From Dichetophora obliterata (Eukaryota > Arthropoda > Insecta > Diptera > Sciomyzidae), in NCBI GenBank assembly GCA_963920525.1, contig OY986438.1:47032788-47096787 (forward strand): a stretch of DNA of 64,000 nt, read 5' to 3'. The notes under the pieces were generated by a model, which saw only the letters and a program-made list of their open reading frames with translations, made no database searches and was not told the origin of the DNA. This document shows, in pieces, positions 24,131 to 35,600 of the stretch (positions are counted from its first letter, which is position 1; every line of letters starts with the position of its first letter). The translations under genes and the position numbers were made by a program.

Positions 24131-24439
24131 CTGAGAAAGTAAAAGTTCATAATTAATGAGTACCTTTTTGGTTCAGTGTAGGGAAAAAAAAAGTTTAGAA
24201 CAAACAAACTGACCTGAAAAAACTGCATCAAACCCTCTAAATCGCAAAAATGCTGAAAAGTGCCCACCTTTTGGTACCATTTTTGGTCCATATCTTTGAA
24301 ACCACTCCGAATTTTGGTAAAATACATCTCTGGTCGAATACAAAGCTGACTACAATTTTTTTTAAGCAAGCGACGAAATATTTTATTTGAAAGTTATGAA
24401 TCATTTCTAAAATCCTTATCATTTTCGTGAAAAGTAAAT

Positions 24440-24793
24440 CAGCCCTATCATTATTAATTTTTCACGCGGAATCGTAAGAGGGAGTTTTCATTTTTAAAAT
24501 AAAACTTAAGAACATTTTAGAAATTCTTAATGCAAATTTGTTCATCATCTGTCTATCAAACAACTAGAATATGTATTTAAAATCAAGAATGATTTAAAAC
24601 TATCAAACATTTAGAATTTGTATTTAAATCATAGGAAATAAGCATAATAAATAGCAAGGTCATATAGAAAACTTTAATTGTTCATCAACGGTTTATCAAC
24701 AAATTTGCATTAAAAATTTTCCAAATAATCTTGAGTTTTGTCTTAAAAATGAAAACTCCCTTTTCCGATTCCGCGTGAAAAGTGATAGGGCTG
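24440..24793. mobile_element. 354-bp MITE with CAGCCCTATCA ends
   Basis: CAGCCCTATCA...TTTTTCACGCGGAATCG...GGGAGTTTTCATTTTTAA at the left has its inverse at the right, ending TGATAGGGCTG; the arms run about 75 bp with small indels. The interior (24550-24690) carries the CTATCAAACA..TAGAATTTGTATTTAAATCAT family also present at 50-51 kb and 63.7 kb. No target duplication was found. Confidence 0.75.
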
Positions 24794-25329
24794 AGTGTGT
24801 TTTTGTTTGTTTTATATTCAATTTATGTATATTAGATAGACTTAAAGTGAGATATCTTTACACAAAAAATAAGAAGTATAGTATGGTGAAATGCAATCAC
24901 ACTTCCTTTCTCACATTTCGCAACGCACAGTAGGACAATGTAAAGCGTCCTTAACTAAGCACGATTGGCAAACAAGCGCGTCGGAATCTAATTTCATCTG
25001 GGGGTGGCAGTACAAATGGTGGTGCAAAAAAAAGTTCACAAAAATTTCTTCAAAGAAACATGAATGTGAATAAACAAATTTTTTATTTTAGTTTAAAATA
25101 AAAAAAATAAAAAAAATATAAAAATATATAAAAAATATTAAAATTTCATTATTTTAAAAGTTCTTCCGATTTCAATATTAGAGATCATTCTTTGAAGGAT
25201 CTTTCATATGGTAATATGAAAATATAAGAAATAATGGTTGCTTTTATAAAGCAAGACTAGGTATATCTTTACATGGTTTAATTGCAATAAGGTACAAAAA
25301 GTTATATCAATTTAAATTATTCCAAAATG

Positions 25330-25800
25330 TTTCTTTCTGTCCTTGCGAGAAACAAACTCTTTCACCACCTCCATCGAATTCAATTCTTCGGTTTTATCTT
25401 TGTGAATGTGTATAAGTGCCGCATGAGTGAGTCGTTTCTGTGTCATAGTTGCTCGAAGATACGTTTAAAGTCGTCTTAGTGCACTAAAAGAACGCTCAGA
25501 TGAAGCTGCTGATGCAGGCACAGTTAAAAGCAAAGCAACAAGTTTTTCAACTTCATTTAATAGTTTTTTAAAGTAACTGAATTTTTCGCAAATTGGGATA
25601 CAATGCCACTATAATTTCAAGGTGTTTGGCCAGGCAATTGCTTCAGCAATTTCATCTGCAAAAAAAGTCATCTGCATAAAGATCAAGTTTTGTTTTTAGA
25701 TTTTGTTCAGAAGGCACTTTTCCGTTGAAGGCTTCGATTACAATATTTTCCAACGATTCCAGAGTGTCAAGATCTGTTTAAATGTACAATAAGATTTACA
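25330..25800 (-). pseudogene. hAT transposase remnant with dimerisation domain
   Basis: The minus strand encodes LLNEVEKLVALLLTVPASAA, then SSERSFSALRRL, a stop, and TYLRATMTQKRLTHAALIHI, then MEVVKEFVSRKDRKKHF. SASSERSFS-type strings are the signature of the hAT C-terminal dimerisation domain; the H.DK....ELN ending is that of the ZMYM-like animal branch. The stop after RRL (25464-25466) sits where a Lys codon would be usual. Upstream (25580-25790) the sequence is still readable in pieces (LDTLESLENIVIEAFNGK) with frameshifts. The catalytic core is not recognisable. Confidence 0.8.
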
Positions 25801-25808
25801 AAGTGCCA

Positions 25809-25885
25809 GTTTACACTAGCTTCACTCAACCGACTCACCGAATGTTAAATCAGAGTGAGTCGGTTGAGTGAAGCTGGTGTAAACT
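25809..25885. mobile_element. 77-bp near-perfect hairpin inside the hAT transposase
   Basis: AGTTTACACTAGCTTCACTC...GACTCAC and its inverse GTGAGTC...GAGTGAAGCTGGTGTAAACT are 31-bp arms around a 15-bp loop. It interrupts the decayed transposase. TGC occurs just outside both sides, possibly a 3-bp duplication. It is too short to code for anything. Confidence 0.7.
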
Positions 25886-26863
25886 TGCAAAAATAAAAAA
25901 AAAGTAAAATATCAACCTGTTTGATCGAATCTAGCCGTTATCTCATTTGAGAAAAGATCTAAAATTCCGAAATAATCTTTTCGTAGCCGATCATATAATG
26001 ATCGCAACTGTACTGAAGGAACCGGATTTGATGTTTCTTCAAAGCGTCATAGGGGCTTTCGCATGGTCCAAAACATTGGACAAACATGGCAGATTGTACA
26101 ACATGTAGTACCATGCGTAAGCTTAAACGATTGTCGAAATTTTTGGTTTTTTTCTGTCGATTGTACAATATTGTACAACTATGTAAAATTACTGCTTAAT
26201 TGTTAGGGCATCTAAAAGTTGCTTAGCTATTAGCCGGATGTGTTCTGCTTGAGAGCTTGCAATTAATGATGTTGCTTTAAAAGTTAGATCGTTCGAACGC
26301 TCAATCAAATAGTCCCATTAGTTTTCCATCTAACTTATCGTACAACATGTCGTCCAATATGGAAAGCCCCTAAGAACATGTCAAATTTTTTCTTTCCAGA
26401 GTTGCAAAATTAACAAGCATTAAGCTACATACTTAAGGGTGCTTTTAAACTGAAGTGGTGGGTTTGCAGTAGAAACTCTACATTTTGTTCTATCTTTTTG
26501 CAAACACAGAGAAAGAAAATGGTTATCCGCAAGCATGCTTATGAAGAAGAGAGAAAGAAGAGGAAAAAATATAATACAAAAATATTATCGTTGTAAAAAA
26601 AATGATATTTTGAATAACTTTTGAAGTTTTCCTTTTAAATTGTTTATCTAGCTAAAAAAGTGGGGGGCAACTGCCCCCCTTTGCCCCGCTTCCGACGCCA
26701 ATGTTGGCAAACAAATTTTGTCATTCAAATTTTTTTATTAAATAATCTAAAATTTGTCCTGTATCTTTTCCAAAATTACTCGACGGATTCTGATAGAGGA
26801 CTCAAACAAAAATGCAAACGTATTGGTGTCTTAAAAGCTTTAGTCTAAGAAGTTTTTAATATA

Positions 26864-28262
26864 CAGTAGCTCACAGCTTATTTCAACCACAACTTCACAA
26901 AAGTTTTAAGCAGCTATAACAACTAAACTGGAAAAAATATCAGAATTGCATAAATGCAGGTTGTTAGTCTTATGCTGTAACTTATCAAATATAACATTAT
27001 TTATTTTTTATACTTTTTGTAATATTTTATAACAATTAAAAACGAAAAAAGCTAACAAAAACAATGCCATAAATTTATAGGCCAACAAAAGTATTTTTAT
27101 ATTAAGTGAGATCCCCTATGTCCTATAACCAATTTGAGCCTCTTTGGTATGAATTCGATTTTTTAAGTCATCTTTTAAGTCATTTTCGGCGTAATTTTAA
27201 CCCATTCCTCAACCAATGCTGTTTTCATATCGAATTTGTTTGATATTTTAAGTTTTCGGATTTTTGTATCCAAAATGGCACACAAATTATTGAGCACGTT
27301 CATGTCGGGCGCACGTTCGGTGGTTGCATAACATGCGAACAGTTTCAAATCAGCCATGTCTGTGAAATACTTATGTTTTGGGTCATTCTCTTCAAAAATC
27401 TGAAGACATTACGAATGTCAGATTTTACGCACTTACAAGTAAATTTGTGTTAAAATTTTCAATATAACGAGAATTGACCATTATCGTCTCTATAAACTGA
27501 AGTTTCCAACGCCGGCTGTCGATATAATGGCCCACATCATAACGCTGACACTGCCGAGTTTGACCGTAGCCTTACATTTTTGCTTGCTGCTATGTTTTTG
27601 GCTTAAGCTACTTATTTAAGGTTCCATCTGAGAAAAAAATATAAAATTTGGCTCACCATCAACTATGACGGTATTTCAAAAGCTACAATTCCTGTCCAAG
27701 TGCCTCTGGGCAAATTTTTAACGATATATCTTGTTTTTTGTATTTAGAAAAGACTTATGGCGTTCTATTCTCCTATTAAAGTCATGCTTCCGAAGCACTC
27801 GGAGAATACTTTTTGAGTGGTATGACTTTCCCTACTCTGCCTCCAATTCACTGGCCACTTTTGGAGCAGATAGCTTTGGCTTTTTCCAGATTTTTCGGAC
27901 AGATTGCACTCTACTGTTTGATTGAAAATTTTGTAGGGAGCATTTCTCCCTTGCAATATCGTTCCATTATGACGGAAAAGTTGTTAAATTATGCTTTAGA
28001 CTATGGTCCAACCATCCCATGAATTTTTCAGCGCAAATGTCCATTTTTAAAGTGACTGAGAAAAAGTCTTCACCGCTCAACTGTAGTACGTGGTCTCATT
28101 TTGGAAATCAAATTTTCTGCAAGACCTACCCACAATACTCACAAAAAAATTTGCTCGAACGTATTGCGAAAATAATGACTAAATCGTAAAAAATGTTACA
28201 TTGTAAGATAATAGATCATTACTCTGCTGCGAAGTATCTGGTTGAAATAAGCTGTGACATTG
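26864..28262 (-). mobile_element. Tc1-like element, decayed
   Basis: CAGTAGCTCACAGCTTATTT at the left, next to TA, pairs with GAAATAAGCTGTGACATTG at the right. The outermost bases of the right end and its TA have changed. The interior holds a minus-strand transposase relic. About 1.4 kb, the usual size of a Tc1-type element. Confidence 0.8.
27168..28190 (-). pseudogene. Tc1-family transposase relic
   Basis: Read on the minus strand, pieces occur in the order of a Tc1 transposase: FAQRHLDRNCSF and NTVIVDGEPNFIFFSDG (about 27690-27620, the VIFSDESKF region; the usual catalytic Asp context is changed), VKLGSVSVMMW (about 27570), AGVGNFSL, then the C-terminal DTKIRKLKISNKFDMKTALV and EEWVKITPKM ending at 27175. 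Multiple frameshifts and stops separate them. The N-terminal part (27800-28190) is barely readable. Confidence 0.8.
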
Positions 28263-29560
28263 TTTTTGGTTCCTCTTTTGTTTTTAATTCCTATAAAATA
28301 TATAATAAAAAATATATAAAAAAATAAGTTAAGACATATTTAATAAGTTTATACATAAGACTTCCAATTTATATAATTTTCATATCTGTATTAGTTTAGT
28401 TGTTAAAGCTAGTTGAAGTTTTTATAAGGTGCTCAAATTCTTACAAAAAGTGTTATAAAATGACTCAATCTATAGAATATATTCTATATATATATATATA
28501 TTATATATATACATTCAATCTATTGGATATAGTTGTTGTGATTACAGAACTGTTAAGAAATTTTATGAGAAATATTATTGTAGATTATTCTAAAATTCTA
28601 CAATATTCTACAATTTTATCAAAAATCTGTAATCACAACAAACTATGTCAAAGGCATGAATAAGTTATCTTACTTTTTATATAAGCAAATAACTTTATAT
28701 TATTTTTATATTTAATTTCTATATTTTTGTTAAATAAAATTTATGATTGTATTCGTAGTCGAAAGAAGTATTTATGAAGACAAACCAATTTTTTTTTCAA
28801 ACTTTCAAACGAAAATCAACGGAAAAGAATTGTCATAAAATAAATAAGAAAGGTAGACTGAATAGGTGTAACACCTAAATATACATAAGTGATCAAAATG
28901 TTTTGTTTTAAATGTTTTTATAATTATTAATATCACTTTTTAATAGCTTAAAAAATATCATTGAGAAATTTTTTACATGTTTCACAAATAAACTAAAGTT
29001 ATTATGTTTGAATCTAAATGCAAATCAGTAAAAATATTTTTATGAAACAGAGTTTTAACTAGACCTTACACAGAAATTTTCATAACACTATTAAGGTACT
29101 CTTACAGTGTGTAGCTATATTTTTTTGCCTAATATAATTAATTTTAATGATTAAAATTTTTTCAATAATGAGGAATTATTTATGAGGAAATAACATTTTT
29201 GTTATCTTTGTAGTTGTTGTTAATTTTCTACAAGGCGTTTAAGTTAGCGTGTTTAAAAAATTATTGCAATTGACTTCTCGTCTTCAGCATTTACAAAACG
29301 TCTGAAAGTAAAAAATCAATGTGCATTTTTTTTTACAAAAAACCCCCTTTTTTGCCGAAACTTTCAGCTATACAAAAAAAAGTATATATAAGTTTTTAGG
29401 CTTTTTATAGGTGAAGTGCTTAGTCTATAAGGGTCACAATGAATCAAAATTCATCGAAATCGATCAAGTAGAACTCCAGATATCTTAGAAGCCGATTCAA
29501 AAAACGCGATTAAAGATTTAAAGGTTCTTGAATATCACACAACAACCGAATATAATATAT
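28263..29560. other. No gene recognised; (TA)n microsatellite
   Basis: A TA repeat lies at about 28483-28512. The rest is AT-rich with no supported frame, terminal repeat or RNA gene. Confidence 0.45.
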
Positions 29561-29744
29561 GTTATAACCAGGGCTCGGATTTTGATAACCTTTAAAACTG
29601 CAGAAAATGACCTAAAAAAAATGACAAAAATGACCTAAAAACTGCAGAAAATGACCTAAAACACGCGAACAATTTCATAAAAAAGAAAGCTTTAAAAATA
29701 AAACATTACTAAATTTAAAAAATATTCTATGAAATTTTAATATA

Positions 29745-29920
29745 TAGCGTTACAGTATATTCAAAGTAAAATTTTAAGTTATTAAAATTGAAGGAACGTC
29801 GATTGTCTGGCAAAATGTTTTTGTCAACAGAAAAACTTCTTTCTGCTTTTGCACTGACGATAGGCAAATATTTAAAAGACGATATGTCATCGGATGTAAG
29901 TTCCTCTTATAATTTCATAG
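29745..29920 (-). pseudogene. hAT C-terminal dimerisation fragment
   Basis: The minus strand reads LTSDDISSFKYLPIVSAKAE and RSFSVDKNILPDNRRSFNFN. PIVSAKAERSFS..KNIL.DNRRSF is the typical hAT C-terminal signature. On the other side of the mariner (31190-31110) CKKMKQVFDKSSGYASF could be the preceding part of the same protein. Most of the transposase is gone. Confidence 0.75.
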
Positions 29921-29944
29921 TATTAAAATTTGTGCCCCCTAATA

Positions 29945-31080
29945 TTGGGGGTTGGAATTAGTTTTAAAGGTTTTCTAAGAGATGGCGTAACTATCAATAG
30001 ATCGCATCGGGCACACCTGTGACTATATTCATTTCAAAGCACATTGTCAAAGCTTCATTTTTTAGTATGTGTCATTCCACTGAAGTGTAAACAACATATA
30101 TTTTTTTCTCTGTGAACATGTCGACTTTCGTTCCAACAAAACGCAATTTGCGGGAAGGTTTACTTTTGTGCTTCCATTTGAAGAAAAAAGCGGTTGAAGC
30201 ACAACGCACGCTTACTGAGGCTTACGGGGACTATGTTCCATCGATTTCTACTTGTGAGTACTGGTTCCGTCGGTTTAAAAGTGGTGATTTTGATACGGAA
30301 GACAAAGAGCGTCCGGGCCAGCCGAAAAAGTTTGAAGATGAGGAATTGGAGGCTTTGCTCGATGAAGACCCGTGTCAAACCCTTCAAGAATTGTCAGAAT
30401 CATTGGGAGTCGACTTATCAATGGTCGGCAAACGCTTGAAGGCCATGGGAATGATTCAAAAGCAAGGAAATTGGGTGCCGTACCAGTTGAAGCCGAGAGA
30501 CGTTGAACGGCCAAGCCGAATATTCATGGCGCCAAGCTTATGCTGTGTATTTGGTGGGATCAGAAGGGTGTCGTGTACTATGAGCTGTTAAATCCTAACG
30601 AAACCATCACTGGGGAACGCTACCAACAACAATTGATGCAATTGAGCCGAGCATTAAAGGTTAAACGGCCGGAATATGCCAAAAGACACGACAAAGTGGT
30701 TTTTCAACATGACAACGCACGGCCACATGTTGCAAGAACCGTCAAGGAAACGTTGGAGGCGCTGAATTGGGATGTGCTACCACACCCGCCTTATAGCCCA
30801 GACATAGCCCCTTCCGACTACCACCTATTCAGATCGATGACGCATGGCTTGGCTGAGCAGCGCTTCACTTCTTACGAGGATACCAAAAAATGGGTCGATT
30901 CGTGGATTGCCTCAAAAGACGAATCGTTATTCCGGCGCGGAATCCATATGCTGCCAGAAAGATGAGAAAATGTTGTAGCTAACGATGGACAATAATTTGA
31001 ATAATATACATTGTACCGTTGTTTCTAAATAAATGCTCAAAAACCGAAAAAAAACCTTTAAAATTAATTCCAACCCCCAA
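29945..31080 (+). mobile_element. mariner element nested in the hAT
   Basis: TTGGGGGTTGGAATTAGTTT begins it and the inverse ends it at 31080; 29 of 30 terminal bases match. TA flanks both sides (29943-29944 and 31081-31082). At 1,136 bp it is shorter than a full mariner (about 1.28 kb), because of an internal deletion in the transposase gene. Confidence 0.95.
30118..31003 (+). pseudogene. mariner transposase, internal deletion removes first catalytic Asp
   Basis: The first part (ATG at 30118) has the HTH DNA-binding domain (KKKAVEAQRTLTEAYGDY, WFRRFKSGDFDTEDKERPG, SESLGVDLSMVGKRLKAMG) and the WVPYQLKPRDVER linker, to 30511. The next segment expected in mariner, which holds the VTGDEKW motif and the first catalytic Asp, is missing; the frame shifts and resumes at KPNIHGAKLMLCIWWDQ. 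The second Asp (FQHDNARPH, near 30711) and third Asp (SPDIAPSDYH) are present with 34 residues between, the DD34D spacing of mariners. A TGA at 30963-30965 replaces the Trp codon after LPER. The protein cannot be active. Confidence 0.92.
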
Positions 31081-31494
31081 TAATTCAGCAATAGAGCATA
31101 AAAATAGAGTTAATTAAAACTAGCATATCCTGAGCTTTTATCAAACACTTGTTTCATCTTTTTACACACCCTTTCGTCAGTTTCACCATTTTTTTTTACA
31201 TTTTTTAATACGAAAAAAAATGAAAAAATTCTATTTAAATTTCGCTAAAATTACCTAAAATCCGAAAAATAATCCAAAATTGAAAAATGTCCAAAAGTGA
31301 CAATAAAATAAATCAAAAATCGCTAAAACTGACCCAAAAAACGCCCTACATCTAGTAAAAATTACCTAAAAACTAAAACCGATAAAAAATAACCATAAAA
31401 TGACCTAAAAACTTTTCATATTTGGAAGATTAATGGACATTCCAGGAAATGTCTTAGAAGCAGCCCTAGTCGAAATCCTAGCCCTAGTTATAAC

Positions 31495-32310
31495 TTTTTT
31501 CTCTTTTTTATATTTTTTTCTTAAATTTTGTATACGTTTTCTTAAGACCATAAAGAACCATATTCTAACGAAAAAATATTAATTTTTAATTTTTTACACA
31601 CCTTGTAGAAAATGGAAAAAATCAAAAATTAAATTTTTCGATAGTTTGTATTTATATTTAAGAATGTCTGCTTAAAAGGATTTTTGGAAATTCAAATTAT
31701 TTTACAAGCTATAGCCATTTTAGTGTCGTCAGTTAAAGTTAACTTAAAAACTTTGAACGCGTTTCTCTCGGAACTATTTTTTTCAAAACATTTAACATTA
31801 AATCTCGAGTTCTAATATTAAAAACTTAAACTTAAAATTTGGCATGAATATTCTTAATATATCCCTTTATGGCAGGAATTAATATTTATTACTTTTTAAA
31901 AATTCGGAGAAGTTGAAAAATTCCAGAAAAAGTCTACTTCTTCTTTGAGAAGCCGCCATTTTGCGGGAAATTATTTTTTTTATTTTTCTAGTTACTGCCA
32001 TAATGACATTTGTACTAATAAAGAATCTATTTTTTTATTTATTTTTAGATGACCGAAAGGGTGGGAATCGTGTCAAGACGAACACGGTATCTCCCCCCCT
32101 CTACTTCAACCGAGTGTAACTTCGTTGAAAATGATTTTTTTTAAATTTTTTTGTAGATTCTTAAATTTCTAATAAATAAGTGATAAAAAAATTAATAGTA
32201 AAAATATTAATTGGCTTTTTTCCTTTGGTTAAAATATTAATTGGCCTGTACATGAGAAAACTGCCATAAACATTTTTTTATTACCCAAGGAGTTCTGATA
32301 AATAAAGTAA
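31495..32310. other. No gene recognised
   Basis: AT-rich. GAGAAGCCGCCATTTTG (31949) and TTTAGATGACCGAAAGGGTGG (32045) have weak parallels at 46479-46544 (AGATGACTACAAAGGGCGGT and GCCGCCATTTTG), so a diverged interspersed repeat may be shared. Confidence 0.35.
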
Positions 32311-32319
32311 TAATTAAAT

Positions 32320-32625
32320 GAAGAGATTTCGGCGAGGACTCTGACCAAGCTTCTTTTGATCGATGGAATTGTGCGTGCATTAAATGTATGAACACAAATG
32401 ATCGAGAGTTTTATGGTGACTCCGAACGAGTTATGTTCTCACGAAACTTTACATGGCAATTTTTACTCTCTGAGGTTGGTCGTTGTTTGCAGATAGGTGG
32501 CTGCCTAACAGAAATATTAATTCAATTAAAAATAAATATTATACCTGTGCTGGAAATTGAAACTGGGCTAACGCGGTTCTTTAGCTTACGGGCCACGCAC
32601 ACTACCCAGTAGGCTACGGCCGCAA
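32320..32625 (-). repeat. Possible tRNA-derived SINE
   Basis: The minus strand from 32625 reads GCGGCCGTAGCCTACTGGGT, a good box A (TAGCCTACTGGGTAG), and about 45 bases later CAGTTTCAATTTCC, a degraded box B. A GC-richer body follows and ends in an A/T-rich tail near 32310. The size fits a SINE, but no second copy or target duplication was found here. Confidence 0.4.
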
Positions 32626-35600
32626 CGTACTCTTACATTTTTACATTTTAAACTTACGTTGTCTGCAAGTAGACAATGAAAATATTCAAAATTGCACTAC
32701 AAGCTATTCCTCAACTCATTGTCATTTTTAGCCATTATCGAAATCAGTTGAATTATCAGTTGAACGAACATTTTGACAAGTGTATCTGTCACTGACATGC
32801 TTTCACTTCATCGCAAAATCGCATACTTATCTATATGTAAAAAAAAAAATCATCAACGATCAACCCCTTGCTTTCAGAAACACACTTATCGTTAAATTAT
32901 TATCATGCTGTTTTATACACTATTCCCGCTCTACACTATCCAATGCTGCATTTCATCCTCAGCATCCTTGCTCTACCTCTTCATAATCAACATTTTGCAC
33001 TGATGACATTTAATACTTCAACTCAATCAACTACCGTGTTGACGTCTGTCACATTGGCAGTCGAGTGTGATGTGGTACGGTATGGCAGCTTCATGGCGTA
33101 CGGTTGCAACGTCATGCGTAAGCGTAAGCACAACAACAACGACAACAGGAATCTAACGGTAACGCAATCAGCTGAAAACCCCAAGATTGGGAAATTGATG
33201 CCGAGATGACAGAAATTAAAATCGCATCACGTACGATTGCAACGGAGTGCGTGAGGAGGTGGGGGAAGGTGATTAACATGCTGCTGTAATGGGTGGTACT
33301 CCTCCTGTTGCATCGTGCTGTGGCATGTTAGAAAAAAACCCTCGTCTTCATTGCACCCCTTATAGAATAGCCGATTCACCCCAAACAAACGCTACTTGCC
33401 TTTACTTATAAGAGTTCCATTAAAAATTTTCATATTTTTCCATAATTTTCCACAACAACAACAATAACAATTACTACAATAACAATATCGTGTCGTCTTT
33501 CCGGCCTGAAAAGCCTGAATTTCCTGCTTGTGGCAACAACCACTCATGACGTTGACCAGTGTTGTGTAGCGTTGTGCGTATGCGTGTGTTGTTGTTATTG
33601 CTCGAGAGCATTTCCGCCGGATATAATATACACACACTCGCGCGCATTCTTACTCACACTTGCACTCATTTAAGTACAGTAAAGACACATTTACATTCTG
33701 TTAAAAATCCTGCTGTTTGCTGTCATTTTCAAGTGTCACCGAATGTTGTGCTTAAGTGTCATTTGCGGCCTGTCTGGCTGCAGTGACGTGAGTGTGTGTG
33801 TGCGCATGTGGTTGGGTACATGCATGGCTATGTACATGGAAGTATGTGCAAAGTGCTATTTCAATGGCTTGGAAAAATGTTATGATTTGATTTGTGCTAA
33901 AATTGAATTTCGATTGCGGGAAATGATGTTTCAGCTCAGTTAAGTTTTGCGGATTGAGGTGTTAGCAAAAAAAATGTAATTGTAAAAATAGAACTTTGCC
34001 TCTTGGTTTTTAGTTGAGGGTCCTGCAAAGTGCAGATAGCATAACTATATTAAGACGTAATTTGTAACCTTAGGGTACAGCATTAAGTACCCAGACCACC
34101 AGCGAGTAAGCTATCAGTTGTAACACTGTTGATAGCACCATGTTTTTTTAAATTGTATGAGTTTTTGAAATGAGATGAGAAAAAACATCGTTACTACTTC
34201 AACAATCTTCTTTCGCTTATCACGATGTTTTTTTTTTATTTAACCTCATTGTTTTCAATGTAATCTGCTTTAATTGCCTACGAACATAAAACTGTTGTAA
34301 ATTGCCTTGAATGGCAAGCAAAATTTAAAGAGAAAAAACCAATTATTAAAAAATAAATAAAATAACCGCTGACACTAACTTGCAGCTTTTGTAATCCAGG
34401 CTGAATACGCTGTCCATTATTACAAACTTCATCATCAACAGCAGCTCTTCACGCAGCAGGATCAGTGTAGAAATATTAAAAAAGAGGCAAAAAGCGTCAG
34501 GTCTATGAAGTGTGAAGAGACACGCAATAGGTGGCAACACTTGCAACTGTCAGCGGTGGAATGCTTTAATAATGAGAATTTTTTAAGCTGCTTGTATTCT
34601 TGCGTTTCTTTGTTTTATTGCTCCGTCTCGCTCATTCATTGGCCTCATAATGTATATCATCTACAGTGTAATGGAGAGCCTTAACGAGATTTTTTGACGC
34701 TTGTACAATGATTTCAACAGTTTTTATTTTTTTTTTATTTGTAAACGCCGTTTTTGTTGCCTTCTTTGTTGTTGTGGCAGTTCTTGTTGTTGTGTTAGTA
34801 GCATGCTACCACAGTTGATGACGATAAAATTTAATTACTTTTTCATGACATGCGAACAATTGCAAAATGATTGAAATTCATTTAAATTTACATTTTAGCC
34901 GGAGGGGGAAAGAGATCGCTACAACAGCTATAGAAAGAGACAATGACAGTAGTAGTCGTGCAGGCGGTGGTGCGTAAAATATGCTTTCATATTTTATATG
35001 CGAGTTGGTGTTATCGTTGTTGTAGTTTTTGCTGTCAGGGAAGTAGATCAGCTATAGCTTTGGGGTAGTTTTTTTTTTAAAATTTTAATGGGCTTACTTT
35101 GTTAAACGAATCTAATCAATCACTTTAGATTTTTGGTCTGACAGTTCCATTTTCATATTCATTTAAATAAACTTTCTCTTATACATTTCGATATGATAAA
35201 TCAAAATATATAGTCAAAAATATGTCCAAGTGAGTCACTTCAAAAACTTGTTATATATTATGCCTCATTTGCATATACATAGGTATTAGGCTGCTAAGAT
35301 TCGGCTGTCTTCGAAAAACTTTGTAGGTTTAGCGGTGCTAGTAGCCCCTTGAGTGTCTGCTTGAGTACGCTACTGTTTATTGCAGCAAAATTCAAGTTAA
35401 ACTAGGAAGCAGTAAAACGTTATGACGCCATTCAGCTAGGACAACAACTTTGTGCAAAATTTGCTGACAATTTTACTGCCAGATATTGACAGGCTGGCTA
35501 CTCCAATCGTTGGTAGATTTTGATACAAAAAAATGTTTGTGAGCTTTGCATTCTTTTGTTCTATGTTAACCTTAGATACAGAACTGTTATAATTTTTAAT

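Larger units (their letters stand above)
19209..24178 (+). mobile_element. Candidate 5-kb CACTG-ended element (EnSpm-like?)
   Basis: CACTGAA at 19209-19215 and TTCAGTG at 24172-24178 are perfect inverse ends, each flanked by TA. Both flanks inside the ends (19240-19560 and 23630-24130) are dense in short repeated words such as TTCATGAA, CATGAATT, TTACATAA and TTGTATTTGTACATG, as subterminal repeats of CACTA/EnSpm elements are. A 344-codon frame lies inside. The terminal match is short, and other insertions are nested, so the boundaries are tentative. Confidence 0.35.
24973..26703 (-). mobile_element. hAT-superfamily element, decayed full-length-type copy
   Basis: The left end CAAGCGCGTCGGAA pairs with the right end TTCCGACGCCAATG, and the right subterminal region is rich in GGGGGG/CCCCCC. 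TTGGCAAA flanks both sides (24965-24972 and 26704-26711), the 8-bp duplication of hAT elements; two further bases CA also match. A degenerate transposase lies inside on the minus strand. The same family is present as a short deletion derivative at 53235-53495. Confidence 0.85.
29569..31486 (-). mobile_element. Second hAT element, interrupted by a mariner
   Basis: CAGGGCTCGGATTTTGA (left) pairs with the right end TCGAAATCCTAGCCCTA. GTTATAAC lies directly outside each end (29561-29568, 31487-31494), an 8-bp hAT duplication that is itself a palindrome. Both arms repeat ATGACCTAAAA/AATTACCTAAAA words. Without the mariner the element is about 780 bp, so it is an internally deleted hAT. This family differs from the hAT at 24973-26703. 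Confidence 0.85.

Noticed and set aside
24891..25073. 60-codon frame beginning MQSHFLSHISQRTVGQC
   Set aside because: It runs across the hAT insertion boundary at 24973, so it is an accidental fusion.
32868..33209. 113-codon plus-strand frame
   Set aside because: No recognisable domain and no splice support; overlapping frames in other phases are equally open.
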